The position numbers and the translations under genes were made by a program. From assembly GCF_020520425.1 (NCBI RefSeq), contig NC_079487.1, positions 58,876,719-58,940,718 on the forward strand: 64,000 bases of DNA, given 5' to 3'. The notes beneath the pieces are model-generated. The model saw only the letters and a program-made list of their open reading frames with translations, was not told the origin of the DNA and did not search any database. Shown in pieces: positions 25,201-38,048 of this stretch; within the stretch, counting starts at the first letter, position 1, and the number at the start of each line of letters is the position of its first letter. This DNA comes from Spinacia oleracea. Its lineage: Eukaryota > Streptophyta > Magnoliopsida > Caryophyllales > Amaranthaceae.

Positions 25201-26340
25201 GCCAAGTCCTATTGACAATGTCTGATTTTTTTCAAAGGAGATTAGCAGGCATTCGAGTTACCATGAACGGGTGCCCTGAGTTCGAAGGAACGATGGGGTG
25301 ATGCCGTAGAACAATCCTCTTTATTGCAAGCTTACTGCCTTTACTACTTGTCGGCGACTATGACTGTGTCTAGGGGTGAAAGAAGGTCTTTAAGCGATCG
25401 ACTATGTCTAGTGGTGAAAGAAAGTCTTTAAGTGAGTTAGTTCGCTTTAGGGAGGGTCAAGTCGAGTACTTTAGAGGTTATGGACGCTTGCGCTAGCCCC
25501 CATTTAATTGAGGCAAAGCGGTTTTTTGAGTCTTGGCTAAGCGCCTAGGAGTGTGAGTGCTCCTTCTGGCAAGGGTACGTGCCCTTTATTATTTTTCGAT
25601 GTGTGCTTGTTTTGGCATCTTGATGACTTGGATTCTTCTTTTGACTTAAGTTTTTCTTTCGACTTGGATTGCAAGTAATTAAATTTCAATAAGGGACTCC
25701 ATTTCTTATTCTTGTTATTCTATAGGCTTTAATATTTATGTAAATTGGTTGGACCGAATCATGGATTGCCTACGTATCCGCCTTAAATAGATTTAATTTG
25801 GAATCAGGTCTTGCGTAGTTCTTAGCCAGAAAATGGTTTCATAGAATGCCGAATTCGATAAGTATGTTGTGAGATGGAAACATATTATTTGAAACGGTAG
25901 AATAAGTGAGGTTTATTATTATTTTAATCTGCTGCTTTGCTGTAAGCCAAAAATTTGTTTTATATATTTTTTTGAGTACATGTATTTTTTGGTGGTACGT
26001 ATATCTGAATACGTGTTGTACCCCTCCTAAGTGTTCGTTATTTTTCCGTGCATGTGCGGATAAAATGACGAGCACTTCTGAACAAAACTTGGCAGGCAGA
26101 GAGTTTCAACGCCCAGGCAGGGGCGCTAAAGATTTCGGCGCCCAGCTGTGGGCGCTGAAAATTATTTCTGGGCGGATCTTTTTTGGTGCGCTAAATGCTT
26201 TTTTTTTCTTTTTAGACGAACTTTTAAAGGCTCTTTGCAAAGTTTCTTTAACATTTTTTTATTATTTTTTGTACTTTTATTTGTTTTTTATATTCGTAAC
26301 TCAAGACGGCTTGAAAGACGGGTTGAATGAGATAGGATAA
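22260..26340 (-). mobile_element. non-coding interior of gypsy element 1, polypurine-side part
   Basis: No recognisable protein. Paired GC hairpins stand at 22875-22922, 24031-24079 and 26109-26156. Polypurine-like GGGGGCT motifs (minus strand) lie at about 22633, 23501, 24424 and 25492. The sequence around 25745-25830 (GGATTGCCTACGTATC) is conserved in element 2 at 37434 and in the autonomous-type element at 62104, where integrase coding sequence starts about 400 bp further right. Confidence 0.8.
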
Positions 26341-26362
26341 TTTGTATAGGTATTAGTGAAGC

Positions 26363-26743
26363 ATGAGGATTACATCTGCTAGGACTCACAATTTGCGGCT
26401 TCAAACTAGTGTCATGAGTTTACATCAACCAAGGCCAAGGAGTAGCATGGGGATGACTCAAGGGTATATCAACAGGATGTATCCAAACAAGTTAAATGGT
26501 CATTATGCTAATGGTGGTGTAAGAGCAGGTTTTGGTTTTGGAAATGATGGGCATGACGCACGTGTCAATGGCAGTGCGTGGTTTGCGGTTGACAACAAGT
26601 TCAAGAACAAGAGTCGAGGTAATGGTTTCTTGGGTTATGGCAATGAGAACATGGATGGGTTAAATGAGCTGAACAGGGGTCCCAGAGCGAAAGCGTCTAA
26701 GAACATAAGGATTGGAAAGGGTAGACATCGTAGAATTTTATGA
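26363..26743 (+). pseudogene. captured fragment of a YTH-domain (ECT-type m6A reader) gene
   Basis: A 126-codon open frame contains GYINRMYPNKLNGHYANGG, then NGSAWFAVDNKFKNKSRGNG, then NENMDGLNELNRGPRAK. This is the stretch just before the YTH domain in plant ECT proteins: the Tyr/Gly-rich linker with RMYPNK, and the very conserved GLNELNRGPRAK. The YTH domain itself, with the Trp cage, is absent; the frame ends IRIGKGRHRRIL after the homologous part. It lies antisense to the retrotransposon. A second copy is at 38059-38450. The host protein binds m6A-modified mRNA; this piece could not. It was captured by the element, then copied with it. Confidence 0.82.
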
Positions 26744-29166
26744 TTTGGATTGGTTGACTCAATTCTTTTCCTTCGTTTGCTTGGGTAAATTCCGCGCTTT
26801 GGGAGGTACGGGCTAACTATTTCATGGCTCGCTCTTTTCGCTCTCCCTTTTCCCTTTCTTTTTAAGTATTTCATGGCTTGCTCTTTTCGCTCTCCCTTTT
26901 CTCTTTCTATTTTTTTGTTTTTGCTTGGGATTTCTCCCCAACATGAATCCTTCAAAATTTTTTATTTGGGCTAGGAGGTAGATGGTTGTGGTCTTTGAGT
27001 CACGAGGCGAGACCGAGTGAGCCTCGTTTGGTAGGCCTATAGTGGACCTTTAATTTTAGTAGGCCTAGGGTGGACCTTTAATTTTCTTACTTTGCAAGCG
27101 TATTTAGTCGTTTCTTAAAATGTGCAAATAGCGTAGATTCAAAATGTTATTTTTACCTTATTGAAATTTAACGGAAGAATTATATCGAAAATAATGTTTT
27201 TTCTCCTTTTCAGATTCCAGTTTATGGGATTTAATTGGAAGTTGTGATCTAGACTCGAACTTTCATTAATCTTTCTGATTATAACCCGTGTATGAATACA
27301 AGGAGGTGGCCTAGACTCAAAATAATGACGTGGCGTGAGCCTGTAATACTTGATCAAGCGACTCTCAGACTTAGGCTAATTGGACCATAACTTTCGTTGG
27401 TTGACACTTTAGATTTTAACCCTTGGGTGTTCATTTGTCATGCGCCATTTTGCTTAATGTTGGCAAGGTAGTTAATTGGGGAGATCGAATTTTTATTTTT
27501 TCAAGACTAGAATCATTAGTGCGGCTTCTCTCTTAGTGTGTATTGCTTTACCCCAATGGCAGCCTTATGGTATGCCGATTTGGGTATTTTCATGGTTGGT
27601 CATGTTGCATTCGTGGAAAATCTTTTAGTCCGTACTTAGTAGTATTTCAAGGAGCGAGTGACTCGAGAGGACTATGATAGTCGTGACCCGATGTGATTAT
27701 AAGCCTTGAGGCCATTAATTCTTGCTAATGGTATTGACACCTTAGGTTCACTTTGGGGGTTGTGCGACTATGGGGGAATGATTTCCAGAATGTGGCTGTT
27801 TCCATTTTGCAAATACATAAAATATTCTTTTTATTGGTGAGAGAGAGTATTGAGGCCGTAAATTCTTAGTAAGGGATGACAATTACATATGGGTGCTTAT
27901 TGATTTAAATGTTAGGAAGGGAGACTCAATATGGTTTAACCTTTTAACTTGCAGAACGACACCAAGCATTAGGACCGATTCTATGGATAAGACAACCGAG
28001 ACTTAGGATTTAGATTGTACTTTGGCATAGCCTAGTCTAGACTCGGATTTTTTTTTATTCGAACATCATTTTTCTGAAAACTTCATTTGAACATTATTTT
28101 TTGAACGTTATTTCAATTAGCATGTTCGGTTTTGGTGCCGAGCATTGTCGTCGTAGGAGGCCTAACAACGACACAAAGAGTTATTTTAGTTTTTACAAGT
28201 CGCTTTTTAGAATCGAGTGCCTTTCATACGCCCTCGCAGCAATTTTTTCAAAAAGTTTTTTTTTGCTACGTATATTTTTTTTATGCGCGGGCACCGAGGC
28301 TGCTGTGACTGACCAAAAGGCCAGGCAGCAACTTCAGCGCCCAGCAGTGGGCGTGAGAAATTTCGGCGCCCAGCCAGGGGCGTTGAAAATGCGTCCCTGG
28401 CTGGTTCTCGTTTTCAGTTTTCGTCTACTTTTGTTTTTGCGAATTTAAATTTGCGTGCTTGCCTTATAACGTCCTTTACGCGTTGTGCAGCGTTTGTGGG
28501 ATTCGTTACGGCCATCCCGAGCGTGGCTTATTTTTGTGGCGATCGTTCGGGCTTGCGGAACACGTATTTTGGTATAACTCTTTGGCCAATTGGTTCATGA
28601 ATGTTTGGGCAATTCTTTTTAAGGTCGTTGGTTTTCTAGCATTATTTGTCTAGCATTATTCGTACGCACAATCATAACATAGTCACACAGTTCGCTACAC
28701 ATAACTACATTACAAACATGGATTTGAAAATTAAATATGTCACGTAGTTTATGATAGGCTTCTATGGGTAGTATTTGCGCCTGGCTTGGTACTGCTTCTA
28801 TCGTAGATCCAACACATGCCCCGGTCGAGGTAGTGTCTTCAACAGACGAATTTCGCTCGAGAGGCCAACCCGCAAGTGCAAGCCAATGGGGCATGCAGGC
28901 GAGAGGGACCTAATGAGCGAGCGATTGGGTTCGTGATAGGTGTACTACCTGCACAAGTACCGAGTGGGCAACATGCGCGGCGTATGCACCCCCCTATTGG
29001 CGAAAAAAAAGGTATCCTTAGTCCCAACTCCCCAGGGAGCCGAGATTTTCAGGTCGTCCCAACTTGATGGGGAAATAAACGCGGGGTAGGATCGTTTCAC
29101 CCTTCGGCTATTTTGATTACCTACAAGCATTAGTATTTCCTTCACTATCCCCAGTGGAGTCGCCAC
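26744..29166 (-). mobile_element. non-coding interior of gypsy element 1, PBS-side part
   Basis: No coding region recognised. There is a tandem duplication rich in CTCTTTTCGCTCTCCC at about 26826-26910 and a paired GC hairpin at 28335-28385. 28072-29150 matches the truncated element at 5578-6702. It ends in the primer-binding site at 29148-29166. Confidence 0.8.
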
Positions 29167-30626
29167 TGTGAGGGGGTCGAAAAAGCACGAGGCTAATGCA
29201 TGACCTCGCCCCTCGTGGGTGTGACGCTTCTTTTTATTCAATCAAGTGTAATTGGATTTCCTGTGAGTTTACACCCATTTGACTAATAATATAGGAATCG
29301 CCATTCATTTTTAACAACAATGAGAAAAACTGACAAAACCCGGTTATCGTGACATAAAGGGAGTGCAATTATGTTTGACCACGACGGCCGTAGGTACCCT
29401 TGTGATCCCTGGTGTGGGGATCTCTCAACATACACCCGCAAGGTAGAGATTGAGGGTTCGGGGGACTGTAACTACCGAGAGGAGTACTTCGCTCGTCGAT
29501 AACTCCAGAGGCAGGATATCCTTACTAGGTCAGCATAAATAATTGAAGGGACATGCGTTAACTATTAAACTAATCTGCGTTGATTTTAGCAATATGCAAC
29601 ATATAATACTAGATCGATTGGGATTATCTGATTTAAATAGCATTAAGGGGCCTAGCATGATAATCCAATTTCCCAAAAATATTATATTTGTTAGGCGTGA
29701 TAGAACAATCAGATTTAGTTAGTTTAATAGTTCATAAAAAGGGCGAGGAAAGCAATTAAATCATCGAAAAGGGACACATTACGACGCACCCTTGAGAGGT
29801 GCGTCACGGTTCTCAGAAAACTAACCACTTTGACTTTGCTATTTCTCCTTTTTATTTAACGAATCTCAAATTATGGGACATGATACGTTCTGTTCGATTT
29901 ATGGATCGATTGCGACAGAACGCGTGAACAATTTCGCAGCGTGAGGCTTAGGCTAAGGGTTGGAGTCAATACTCAGAATATGAATTGTGTGTTGTGTCTT
30001 TTTCACGTCAAACTTAAGGGTCTATTTATAGGAAAGAGTGGCGTAGAAAGATAGTTTTTCAGGAATTTGAATACGAAACGGATTAGGAAAAGAATCCGTC
30101 CCAGGTATTTTCGGCGCCCAGCTCTGGGCGTCAAAGATTTAGGCGCCCAGGGCTGGGCGTTGAAAATAGGGTCTGGCAGAATTCTTTGTCAGATTGGACT
30201 CTAGAGTACGGAGTTCATTAAGAGACTTAATCCGAGTTATTTGGTGCGTATCAATTTACGACGGAATGCGTCTGGGCCCTTTACGAACTCTAGGTTTGTT
30301 ATGAGTTTAATTAATACGTTAACTCTTTTATCGAACTGCGATAGGAATAGAATTCCTTTTACAATTTCTATCTCATTTAGGATTTATGTTGGAGTGCAAC
30401 ACCTAATTCTGACAGGTTTCTATTTTTTTATTCTTACTACTTTTAGCAACTACCCTTTACGGCAGTTACTATTTTTAGCAGGTTTCCATAAATAGCAGGC
30501 TTCGGGTGAAATGAAAAGGGTGATTGAGATTCGTTATTTTATAGGAGATGCGTTGTCAAGTGGAGATTTACGTTTTCATCATCGAACCTTCCCTTTCGGG
30601 AATGGGGACAAAAGTAGGTGTCTACA
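29167..30626 (-). repeat. gypsy LTR B (5' LTR of element 1)
   Basis: 1460 bp, partner of LTR A, with two GC hairpins at 30112-30160 and TATA on the minus strand near 30023-30032. The right neighbour is copia leader sequence (AATAAACGCAATTTGC), the same as position 384 onward. Confidence 0.92.
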
Positions 30627-31360
30627 AATAAACGCAATTTGCAATTAATTAACAATTACGAAAATTAATCATCCCTTTTAATTCTTTGCAAATTTGTAAA
30701 ATTTAACCACGTTAAGCAATTATTATGGAATTAATTAGAGGCTCGTGATACCACTGTTAGGTTATGATACATATAAACGAATATAAATCATGCGGAAAAA
30801 CCATAAACGCCAGGATTCCAAATTAATTGCCACATAATAATTAGCATAATTAGGATGCGTAATCTTTGTAGCGTGCCCTCCCTTGCTGCGCCCGAACCGA
30901 ACAAGAACAAGTCTTTAGGACTCCAAGTGTCGTCCCTCCGTAGAAAGTCCACAACACGTCCGGATCCGCCTTAAGATTGACTAACTAGAATCGCCCTTAT
31001 GGTACTAAATATTCGACTATATGGGCAAGGTGTTTGACTGAATTTTTGGCTCAAATTCTTACCTTTGAATACTTCAAACTCGTTATAAATTATGAGCCTT
31101 GATCTCATAATTATAGGCCATGGAATAAGTAAACGAATTCTACTAGGATACGAATTAATTAAATTAGAATCCTAGCAGAACTCTAAATTAATTAATTTAT
31201 CTTTTTAGGGTTAGGAAATTTAATCATCAAACGAATCCTATACGCTTTAGGTTTTGTATGTGAACACAAACACACACGCACGCACAGCAGCCCAAGAGGG
31301 GCGCCATGCGCACGCGCGCAGCCCGAGCAACGCAACCCACTCGCGACGCTAATTCGTACG
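30627..31360 (-). mobile_element. copia fragment: leader, primer-binding site and truncated 5' LTR
   Basis: 30627-30738 matches the leader at about 384-505. The primer site reads TGGTATCACGAGCC on the minus strand (about 30740-30753). 30755-31360 is the first part of a family-1-related but more diverged LTR. It is cut at 31360, inside the GC-rich block, and joined to gypsy LTR C. Gypsy element 1 ends inside this leader on the other side. Confidence 0.85.
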
Positions 31361-32728
31361 ACAATGAGAAAAACTGAGAAAACCCGGTTATCGTGACATA
31401 AAGGGAGTGCAATTATGTTTGACCACGACGGCCGTAGGTTCCCTTGTGATCCCTGGTGGTGGGGATCGCTCAACGTACACCCGCAGGGTAGAGATTGAGG
31501 GTTCGGGGGACTGTAACTACCGAGAGGAGTACTCGCTCTTCGATAACTCCAGAGGCAGGATATCCTTACTAGCTCAGCATAAATAATTGAAGGGACATGC
31601 GTTAACTATTAAACTAATCTGAGTTGATTTTATCAATATGCAACATATAGTACTAGACCGAACGCGATTATCTGATTTAGATTGTTTTAAGGGACCTAGC
31701 ATGATAATCCAATTTCCCAAAAATATCATATTTATTAAGCGTGATCGAACAATCAGATTTTAGTTAGTTTAACAGTTCATAAAAGGGCGAGGAAAGCAAT
31801 TAAACCATGGAAAAGGGACAAATTACGACGCACCCTTGAGAGGTGCGTCACGGTTCTCAGAAAACTAACCACTTTGACTTTGCTATTTCTCCTTTTATTT
31901 AACGAATCTCAAATTATGGGACAGGATACGTTCTGTTCGATTTATGGATCGATTGTGACAGAACGCGTGATCAGTTTTGCAGCGTGAGGCTTAGGCTTAG
32001 GGGTTTAGAGTCAATACTCAGAAATAATAATTGTGTGTTGTGTCTTATTCATGTCGAACTTAAGGCCCTATTTATAGAAAAGAGTTCGTGGAAAGATAGA
32101 ATTGTAAAAGTCTAATCCACGCGGAATTAGGAAAAAACACGTACTAGGTATTTTCAGCGCCCAGTGCTGGGCGTCAAAGATTTCGGCGCCCAGCTCTGGG
32201 CGTTGAAAATAGGATCCAGGCAATTTCAGCGCCCAGGGCTGGGCGTTGAAATTGCTGTTTGGGCCGCTTCTTTGTCAGATTCGGACTCTTAGAATCCGGA
32301 GCGTATGAGACTTAATCGAGTCTTTTAGTGCGTATTAATTTTATGACGGAATGCGTCTTGGCCCGTTACGAACTCTAGGCTCGTTAGGATTTCAATCAAT
32401 ACGTGACTCTTATTTTCGGATCGTATTAGGAATAGGATTCTCTCGCAATTTCTATCTCATTTAGGATTTATGTTGGAGTGCAACACCTAATTCTGACAGG
32501 TTTCTATCTTTTATGACTTGCCACTTTTAACAACTACCCATTACGGCAGTTACTATTTTAAGCAGGTTTCCATAAATAGCAGGTTTCTATAAATAGCAGG
32601 TTTCGGGTGAAATGAAAAGGGGTGATCGAGATTCGTTATTTTATAGGAGATGCGTTGTCAAGTGGAGATTTATGTTCTCATCATCGAACCTTCCCTTTCG
32701 GGAATGGGGACAAAAGTAGGTGTCTACA
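31361..32728 (-). repeat. gypsy LTR C (3' LTR of element 2, outer end deleted)
   Basis: Begins at ACAATGAGAAAAACTGAG, which is about 155 bp into the intact LTR. The join with the copia LTR has a 4-bp overlap (ACGA). Three GC hairpins lie at 32156-32246. It ends GGTGTCTACA followed by the polypurine tract. Confidence 0.9.
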
Positions 32729-33159
32729 GTTAGCCCCCACTTTGACTGAGTCTTGGAATAAGACGATGGTCAAAGTACTAGACGGAGTGCGCCACACAAG
32801 CCATGGTGACCTGTTTTTGCGAGGGTCTCACGAGCCCCCGAGTGATAACATTTAACTTAAGGGTCATCACTTGGAGTGTCGACATATCCCACACGTGTCA
32901 TTGGGATGTGTCAACGGATAGTATAGAAACTTCCTCACTTTGTCATTGGAAGGATCTAAAGAAGTGTAGAAACTCCCTCACTTTGTCATTGGGAGTAGCT
33001 ACAGATGTTTTCGAAATCAAAGCTATAAAGTGTAATTGGGCCTAGCCAAGCCCAACCACGAGGTAAAAAATATTTTTAAAGATTCTCATTTTCAAGGCTA
33101 GTTAAACGAGAAAACCCCCTTGTTTTTATGGGACGTAAAACGAAGGAAAATCCAGCACA

Positions 33160-33450
33160 TCGTTCTTTTTTGGAAAAACGGAAAACCAATCCTTTACTTT
33201 TTGGAAAAAAGGGAAAACCAATCTCATCGTTCTTTTTTGGAAAAACGGAAAACCAATCCTTTAATTTTTGGAAAAAAGGGAAAACCAATCACATCGTTCT
33301 TTTTTGGAAAAAAGGAAAACCAATCCTTTAATTTTTGGAAAAAGGGAAAACCGATCCTTTAATTTTTGGAAAAAGGGAAAACCGATCCTTTAATTTTTGG
33401 AAAAAGGGAAAACCGATCCTTTAATTTTTTGAAAAAGGGAAAACCGATAA
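33160..33450. repeat. short tandem repeats of the TTTTTGGAAAAAGGGAAAACC type
   Basis: About eight units of 31-46 bp, alternating TTTTTTGGAAAAACGGAAAACC and CCTTTAATTTTTGGAAAAAGG. Element 1 has two or three units (21690-21740) and the autonomous-type element has two (57918-57970). Element 2 is therefore expanded. ORFs here are repeat translations on both strands. Confidence 0.9.
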
Positions 33451-33472
33451 AGGTTATCGCTGCAGCGACTAA

Positions 33473-33910
33473 GGACCTGCGCGGTTAGTGACGCAGACCC
33501 CGCCGGCTAAAGATGGCGAGCCTGTCCGCTAAGGGTGGATACCCCGTCCGATAGAAGTGGACGAATCTGTTTTTGAAATTTGAAAATAAGGACCTACGCG
33601 GTTTGTGACGTAGACCCCGCCGGCTGAAGATGGCGAACCTGTCCGCTAAAGGTGGACGCCCCGTCCGATAGAAGTGGACGAATCTGTTTTGAAATTTGTT
33701 TGTGCTTTTTGAAAATAAGGACCTACGTGATTTGTGACGTAGACCCCGCCGGCTGAAGATTGCGAGCCTGTTTCATTTTGTTTTTTGAAGATTCTATTTT
33801 TCGAAAACTGAGGACCTGCGCGGTTAGTGACGCAGACCCCGCCCGCTGAGGGTGGGCGAGCCCTGTCCGCTAAGGGTGGACGCCCCGCTCGCTGGAGATG
33901 AGCGAACCTG
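33473..33910. repeat. degenerate tandem repeats (~90-130 bp) in gypsy element 2
   Basis: Four units, collinear with 21764-22200 in element 1; motifs GACGCAGACCCCGCC and GAAGTGGACGAATC recur. Confidence 0.88.
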
Positions 33911-36900
33911 AATTCATCTTTTGATTTGGGATTCGCGTGCCGTGGTCTTGCCTGATTGAGGTAGGCAAGTTCCTATTTCTTTTGTTCATCGTGATTTCTT
34001 TTGAGAATTTATTTTTACTCAATCTTGTAGGAGCGAATTCTTTCGAGGGATGCTCGGATTTAGTTGCAACCTGAATGTGGGTTGACAACGTGCTCAGACG
34101 GACCATTGTCTCGTGGTCATCATCTTTCATGGTCTTGAGCTAGTCTTTACGGCTCAATTTTTCCACTACTTGGGTCCTTGATTAGGGGACTACGTATAGG
34201 TATCAACGGCGACCTTTGTCTTGAGGTCGTAAACCGGTTTTATCTTTTGAAACATCCAAACACGGGACTTCGTACAGCGTAGTCTGGCAGTCTTATTTTA
34301 CCTTTGCATAATATATATTTTCTTTCGAGCCCCCAAGCACTCGTGCTTGACGGTCATTTCTTGTCAAAGAGGTTCCTTGGGGATACGCATTCTGTAATGT
34401 CCTTGATCGTGTTTGGGATTGTGCTCGTAAGTGCGAGCGATCTTTGTAGTGGTGTGCTACTCTTAACAAAGCCGTAAGGTGCGACATTCAGTAAAGAAAT
34501 CGGCAATTTTCAAGTCGAATGAATATGGAAGGGCCCTATAGAAGTCAGAGCTGTTTTTTGGGCCTGGGCTCACTTTCGGCGCCCAGGCCTGGTCGTTGAA
34601 ATAATTCACGCCCAGGTGGGGCGTCAGAAATAACTAAAGCCCAGGTGGGGCGTTGAAAATGTTGTTTGGGCCGGTCTTTAGATGACACAGTTGGCCTCTT
34701 GTTTTTTCATTTATTTCACTTGGAAGTTCTATGTATTCTCTTTTCTTTTGTTTTTTCTTTGTGTTTAGAACGTGATGATTTTCTTGAGAATCCGTAGCCG
34801 ATTGGTGGACTACGGTGCTTGTCGCTTTGGGGCGATTATTTTAAGGAATTGTTGCTCTTAAGGCGTACAGTTATTGCGGTAGTTGGGCGAGTCTATATGG
34901 CCTGAGGAACATACCTTGAGGCGTAAGACTTTGACCGCTCTTGTTGTTGTATATTTTTCCTTTTGAACGCGTTCGTGAATGTTCGATACTTAGAATGATG
35001 ATATGTATGTGCGAACGAGTGTTCATAGAATGGCCGTTGTGTGCGGTCCATTAATCAGTTTGCTTGAATCATTTTTTTTTTTGAGCAATGACTGATTTTG
35101 AATAGTTTGCTTAGAAGCTTGATAGGGTTCAGGCCCATTCATGAAGTGGGCTCAAACATCGTACCCTTTCGATTGTTCAAACATTTGCTTCGAGATTATT
35201 TTTTTTTTTTTTTGCTATGGTTGTTTCGTAGCTTGGAGCCCCCAAGTATGCATGTTGGGATGCTTCCTTTTGGCGTACGATTTTTGTAGGTTCTTTCGAG
35301 ACAGATGCCCTGGATTCCGCTCGTGCAGGTGCGAGCTATCCCTTTCGTGGTAGGTAAGATTTTGCTACTTTCAATCCTTAATGTAGAAGTCGTGTGGCTT
35401 GCATTTTGAATTTGGGCGATAAGTAGTCTTTGCCTCTTTTACACATGCTCTTTGGTCGTGCCCGCATTAGTGCAATATGCCTTACTCTCTTTTTTTTAGA
35501 CTTGTACCGTGGGATGGCTGAACTTATGGTGCGACGTAGGCTTGTGTGGCCTAACAACATGTATTAGAACATTTATCCAGGTGTTGGGATATCATTGCAA
35601 TTGAGTACTTCATTACGCCTCGTTCAGGTGCTCGAACAAGTGTAGCACCTTCTGCGTGGGTTTGCATGGCTTATTACTTTGTTCGATGCGAGGATTCATA
35701 GATGTTTATTTCTTGTTTTTATATCTGGGCAAAATTTGACAAGCAGAAAGAATCAGCGCCCAGGCTGGGGCGTTAAAGATATCGGCGCCCAGCTCTGGGC
35801 GTTGAAAATTATTTCTGGGTAGAATTTTGACAGTTTTTTTTTTTGATTTTTTTTCTTTCGCTTTTGCTTTGGAACGAGGTAGACTGTGTAACGGGCGCTT
35901 GTAGGGAGAGCGTTATGTGCAGTAGTTTGATCGGAGTTTTGGTGACTCGCGATTTTCAGTTACCCTTGTTAGTGGGGTGACTTTATATATTCTAAGTAGC
36001 GCTTAGAATTTGGGAGGGGTTGTAGCCATTCTAAGGTTCGTTTCACACGATTAAAGCTTATGATTGTGCCCCTATGACGTGTGTATAGCATTAGCGTCGA
36101 GAATTTGCGATAAAATCGTCATTTCGAGCATTTTTAGAGTGTTTTTCTCAAGCCTCCAACTGTTGGTGCTATAATGCCTTGCACACGTTTTTATGCATTC
36201 ATGGTGACACGGATCATGAATTGTTTGAACCTGACTCGTTTAGTGCGAGGTATGTTCGAGTAGTGATTTTGCTACTTCTCTTGTAAATGTCGTATTGTGC
36301 GACATTGCCATGGTCAAGGTAGTCACATGTTGTAGTATGCCTTGGCCAAAAGCTAGGTGCCTTTCTTTACCCATAATCATATTTAGAAATCTTTTTGACT
36401 CACTTGCAACATCGAGATAAACACATACTTAGCTTAAACCAACGACACTTTATTATGTTCGAAAAAGTCTTTGAAAATTATTTGAAACTTATTAAAAATC
36501 CGAGTCCTACTATGTACAATCCGAGGTGTCTTAGGCAAGTTGACTTATAGAAGGGTTCGTACCGGATTATATGAGTGAATCAAAATACTGTTACGATTTT
36601 TGGAATGCTGTCTAAGGATTTGCTGGAAGCCAAGGTGCAGGCGTCAAGATATACTTGTGCCAGTTTGGCACATGTTTTGGGCTTTTAGGGCCATCTTTTC
36701 CAGAATTGCGGGAATATAAACCGTTTTCAAATTGACTTAGATTTACTTGGTGTATGTCTGCACAAAAGGTCAAGGTATACTTAGTTCTTTCCCTAGCTCT
36801 TTCATTTCAATTTTTAGCCCCCAGTTGCTGTTATGTCTTCTCATTAATGATGTTTTCAGATTTCGATTTTAGATGCCCGTGTCATATGTCTGAGTAGGGT

Positions 36901-38048
36901 GAGCCTTGGTTAAGTGCCAAGTCCTATTGACAATGTCTGATTTTTTTTTCCGAAGGGGATTAGCGAGCATTTGAATTACCATGAGCGGGTGCCCTGAGTT
37001 CGAAGGAATGATGGGGCGATGCCGTAGAACAATCCTTTTTATTGCAAGCTTACTGCCTTTACTACTTGTTGGTGATTATGACTGTGTCTAGTGGTGAAAG
37101 AAAGTCTTTAAGTGAGTTAGTTCGCTTTAGGGAGGGTCAAGTCGAGTACTTTAGAGGTCATGGACGTTTGCGCTAGCCCCCATTCAATTGAGGCGAAGCG
37201 ATCTTTTGAGTCTTGGCTAAGTGCCTAGGAGTGTGAGTGCTCCTTCTGGCAAGGGTACGTGCCCTTATTATTTTTCGATGTGTGCTCATTAATTTGGGCA
37301 TCTTGATGACTTGGATTCTTCCTTTGACTTAAATTTTTCTTTCGACTTGGGTTGCAAGTAATTAAATTTCAATAAGGGACTCTATTTCTTATTCTGGTTA
37401 TTTTATAGGCTTTAATATTTTTGCAAATTGGTTGGACCGAATCATGGATTGCCTACGTATCCGCCTTAAATAGATTTAATTTGTAATCAGGTCTTGCGTA
37501 GTTCTTAGCCTAGAAAATGGTTTCTTAGAATGCCGAATTCGATAAGTATGTTCTGAGGTGGAAACATATTATTTGAAACGGTAGAATAAGTGAAGTTTAT
37601 TATTATTTTAATCTGCTGCCTTGCCGTAAGCCAAAAAATTTGTTTTGTTTTATATTATTTTTTTGATTGAGTACATGTATTTCTTTGGTGGTACTTATAT
37701 CTGAATACGTGTTGTACCCCCCAAGTGTTCGTTATTGTTCCGTGTATGTGCGGATAAAATGACGAGCACTTCTGGACAAATTTTAGCAAGCAGAGAGATT
37801 CGGCGCCCAGGCAGGGGCGCTAAAGATTTCGGTGCCCAACTCTGGGCGCTGAAAATGACTTCTGGGCGGATCTTTTTTTGGTGCGCTAAATGCTTCTTTT
37901 CTTTTTAGACTAACTTTAGAGGCACTTTGCAAAGTTTCTTTTTTTTAAATTTTTTTTTTACGTTAAGCGTAGAATGTACTTTTCATTTGTCTTTTTTTAT
38001 TTGTGACTCAAGACGGCTTGAATGATGGGTTGAATGAGATAGGGTAAT
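33911..38048 (-). mobile_element. non-coding interior of gypsy element 2, polypurine-side part
   Basis: No protein recognised. GC hairpins lie at 34577-34665 (three arms), 35754-35802 and 37801-37850. GGGGGCT motifs (minus strand) lie at about 34327, 35235, 36815 and 37172. It is collinear with 22260-26340. Confidence 0.8.

Larger units (their letters stand above)
19786..30626 (-). mobile_element. non-autonomous Tat/Ogre-like gypsy element 1 (10.8 kb)
   Basis: Two 1460-bp LTRs (19786-21246 and 29167-30626) differ at only a few dozen sites or fewer. The polypurine tract AAAGTGGGGGCTAAC (minus strand, 21247-21261) abuts the left LTR, and a primer-binding site abuts the right LTR. The 7.9-kb interior has no gag, protease, RT or integrase. 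It carries tandem repeats, four paired GC hairpins and a captured YTH-domain gene fragment. There is no target duplication: on the left is another gypsy PBS and on the right a copia leader. It is therefore a recombination product or part of a tandem array. Confidence 0.88.
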
